From assembly GCA_036501365.1 (NCBI GenBank), contig DASYAL010000065.1:1-64000 (forward strand): 64,000 bases of DNA. The letters are read 5' to 3'. Source of the DNA: CAIKMD01 sp036501365. Its GTDB lineage: Bacteria; Pseudomonadota; Alphaproteobacteria; ATCC43930; CGMCC-115725. Positions within the stretch are counted from its first letter, which is position 1; the number at the start of each line of letters is the position of its first letter. Below are positions 63,369-64,000 of this stretch, piece by piece. Both the position numbers and the translations under genes were made by a program. The notes under the pieces are model-generated. The model saw only the letters and a program-made list of their open reading frames with translations, was not told the DNA's origin and did no database searches.

Positions 63369-63428
63369 CTTAGAATTTACCCAGCTTAGAATTTACCCGG
63401 CTTAGAATTTACCCGGCTTAGAATTTAT
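63369..63428. repeat. 16-base tandem repeat at the autotransporter stop codon
   Basis: CTTAGAATTTACCCGG is repeated three full times (first copy ends CAG), and a fourth unit matches 12 bases before running into the gene. Each unit carries the complement of TTC-TAA, the last codon and stop of the leftward gene, so the 3' end of that gene has been copied in tandem. Confidence 0.85.
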
Positions 63429-64000
63429 AGGTGACTCCGGCCTCGACCGTTTGGGCGAGGAGATTGCCGGTCGGCAAGGTCGCGTGATAGGCGGCGTAAA
63501 GGTCGAGGCGGTCGTTCATCGCGGCGCTGACGCTGCCGCCGAGGGTGAGCGCGTCGCGCGACGGCGTCAGGCCATCGACGCTGAAGCTGCCGCCGCCGAC
63601 CGCGACGAGCGAGGGCGGGGTGTTGAAGAGCTCGTGGCTATAGGCAAGGTCGGCTTCGGGCGTGAGCATAGTGCCGTTCGCGGTTGTGAATGACTCTTCC
63701 GCGCTGACCCCGAGGAACGGCCGCAGCGAATCCGAATTGCGCTTGGCGACGGAAAGGTCGAAGCCGCTCGCGCCGCTCTCGGTGAAAGCGGTCTCGAAGA
63801 GATGCGTATATTGCAGCCCGGCCGCCGGCGTGACGGCGATGCCGCCGGCGATTAAGCGCGTGCGCGCTTGCAGCGCCGCATTGGCTTCGTGCCCATCGTG
63901 GTTGGAGATCGCGGTCGCGCCGAGCGCGGCGATCGCGCGCGTCGCGGCGATGCGGTCGTAGCCGTAGCCGATCGTGCCGTCGAGCGCCCAGGCGCCGAGA
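63418..64000 (-). CDS. autotransporter beta-barrel domain, C-terminal part (cut by window edge)
   Basis: The minus-strand frame is open from the window end to the stop at 63418, giving 193 residues with no start in the window. The sequence alternates polar and hydrophobic residues in transmembrane strands: ALDGTIGYGYDRIAATRAIA, GGIAVTPAAGLQYTHLFETA, SDSLRPFLGVSAEESFTTAN, LTPEADLAYSHEL, DRLDLYAAYHATLPTG, and it ends VEAGVTYKF, the terminal aromatic residue needed for outer-membrane assembly. This is the translocator of a type V secreted protein; the passenger lies outside. Confidence 0.85.
   Translation of the reverse strand, partial: LGAWALDGTIGYGYDRIAATRAIAALGATAISNHDGHEANAALQARTRLIAGGIAVTPAAGLQYTHLFETAFTESGASGFDLSVAKRNSDSLRPFLGVSAEESFTTANGTMLTPEADLAYSHELFNTPPSLVAVGGGSFSVDGLTPSRDALTLGGSVSAAMNDRLDLYAAYHATLPTGNLLAQTVEAGVTYKF

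Noticed and set aside
63369..63428. CRISPR-like array
   Set aside because: The units are 16 bases and directly adjacent, with no spacers and no cas genes; it is a simple tandem repeat.

Overview
The window is high-GC DNA from a free-living, aerobic Gram-negative bacterium, most likely an alphaproteobacterium near the Rhodospirillales/Hyphomicrobiales. The support is gene content and order: petB-petC, a PetP/PetR-like MarR plus OmpR pair beside ilvE, uvrC-pgsA next to molybdopterin genes, ubiK-ybjN-proC, a phasin, and dispersed CGTCATTGCGAG palindromes between genes. The taxon is an inference. No rRNA, tRNA or CRISPR array was seen.

1-31 kb is a housekeeping backbone. It runs from the end of the cytochrome bc1 operon to methylthioadenosine salvage (mtnP-mtnA). 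A leftward block follows: ychF, pth, rplY, prs, a lipoprotein, then hldD-lgt-midA-pgeF with stop/start overlaps. Next come ubiK-ybjN-proC, a phasin with a TGC-rich promoter region, an EnvZ/OmpR-type two-component pair next to a MarR regulator and ilvE, a leftward uvrC-pgsA-mobB-moeA-moaD-moaE run, uvrB and an aspartate aminotransferase.

31-50 kb is mixed accessory material: an ABC exporter, an orphan CheB-type methylesterase with a zinc-ribbon tail, a SsuA/THI5-type binding protein beside a solitary molybdenum hydroxylase large subunit, an AT-richer DarT-DarG toxin-antitoxin (anti-phage) pair, a divergent EF-G paralogue, MsrP without MsrQ, small lipoproteins and short ORFs, a VOC-TetR operon with a palindromic operator, an MFS transporter, a trypsin-like protease next to a DUF350 protein, and a third dienelactone hydrolase.

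50.6-58.0 kb is the most distinctive region. A divergent LysR regulator with a clean LysR-type palindrome faces a six-gene rightward cluster: SnoaL-like protein, YciI-like protein, LivJ-fold binding protein without signal peptide, enoyl-CoA hydratase, YtcJ-like amidohydrolase, and an MFS carrier with an extra C-terminal monooxygenase-like domain. It reads as an uncharacterised import/degradation pathway whose substrate cannot be told from sequence.

58-64 kb holds a decayed gene, DUF899 and 2-oxoglutarate oxygenase genes, a deazaflavin-dependent-nitroreductase-like protein, a membrane-anchored protein, a lipoprotein, and the C-terminal beta-barrel of an autotransporter that runs off the window and whose stop codon sits in a 16-bp tandem repeat.
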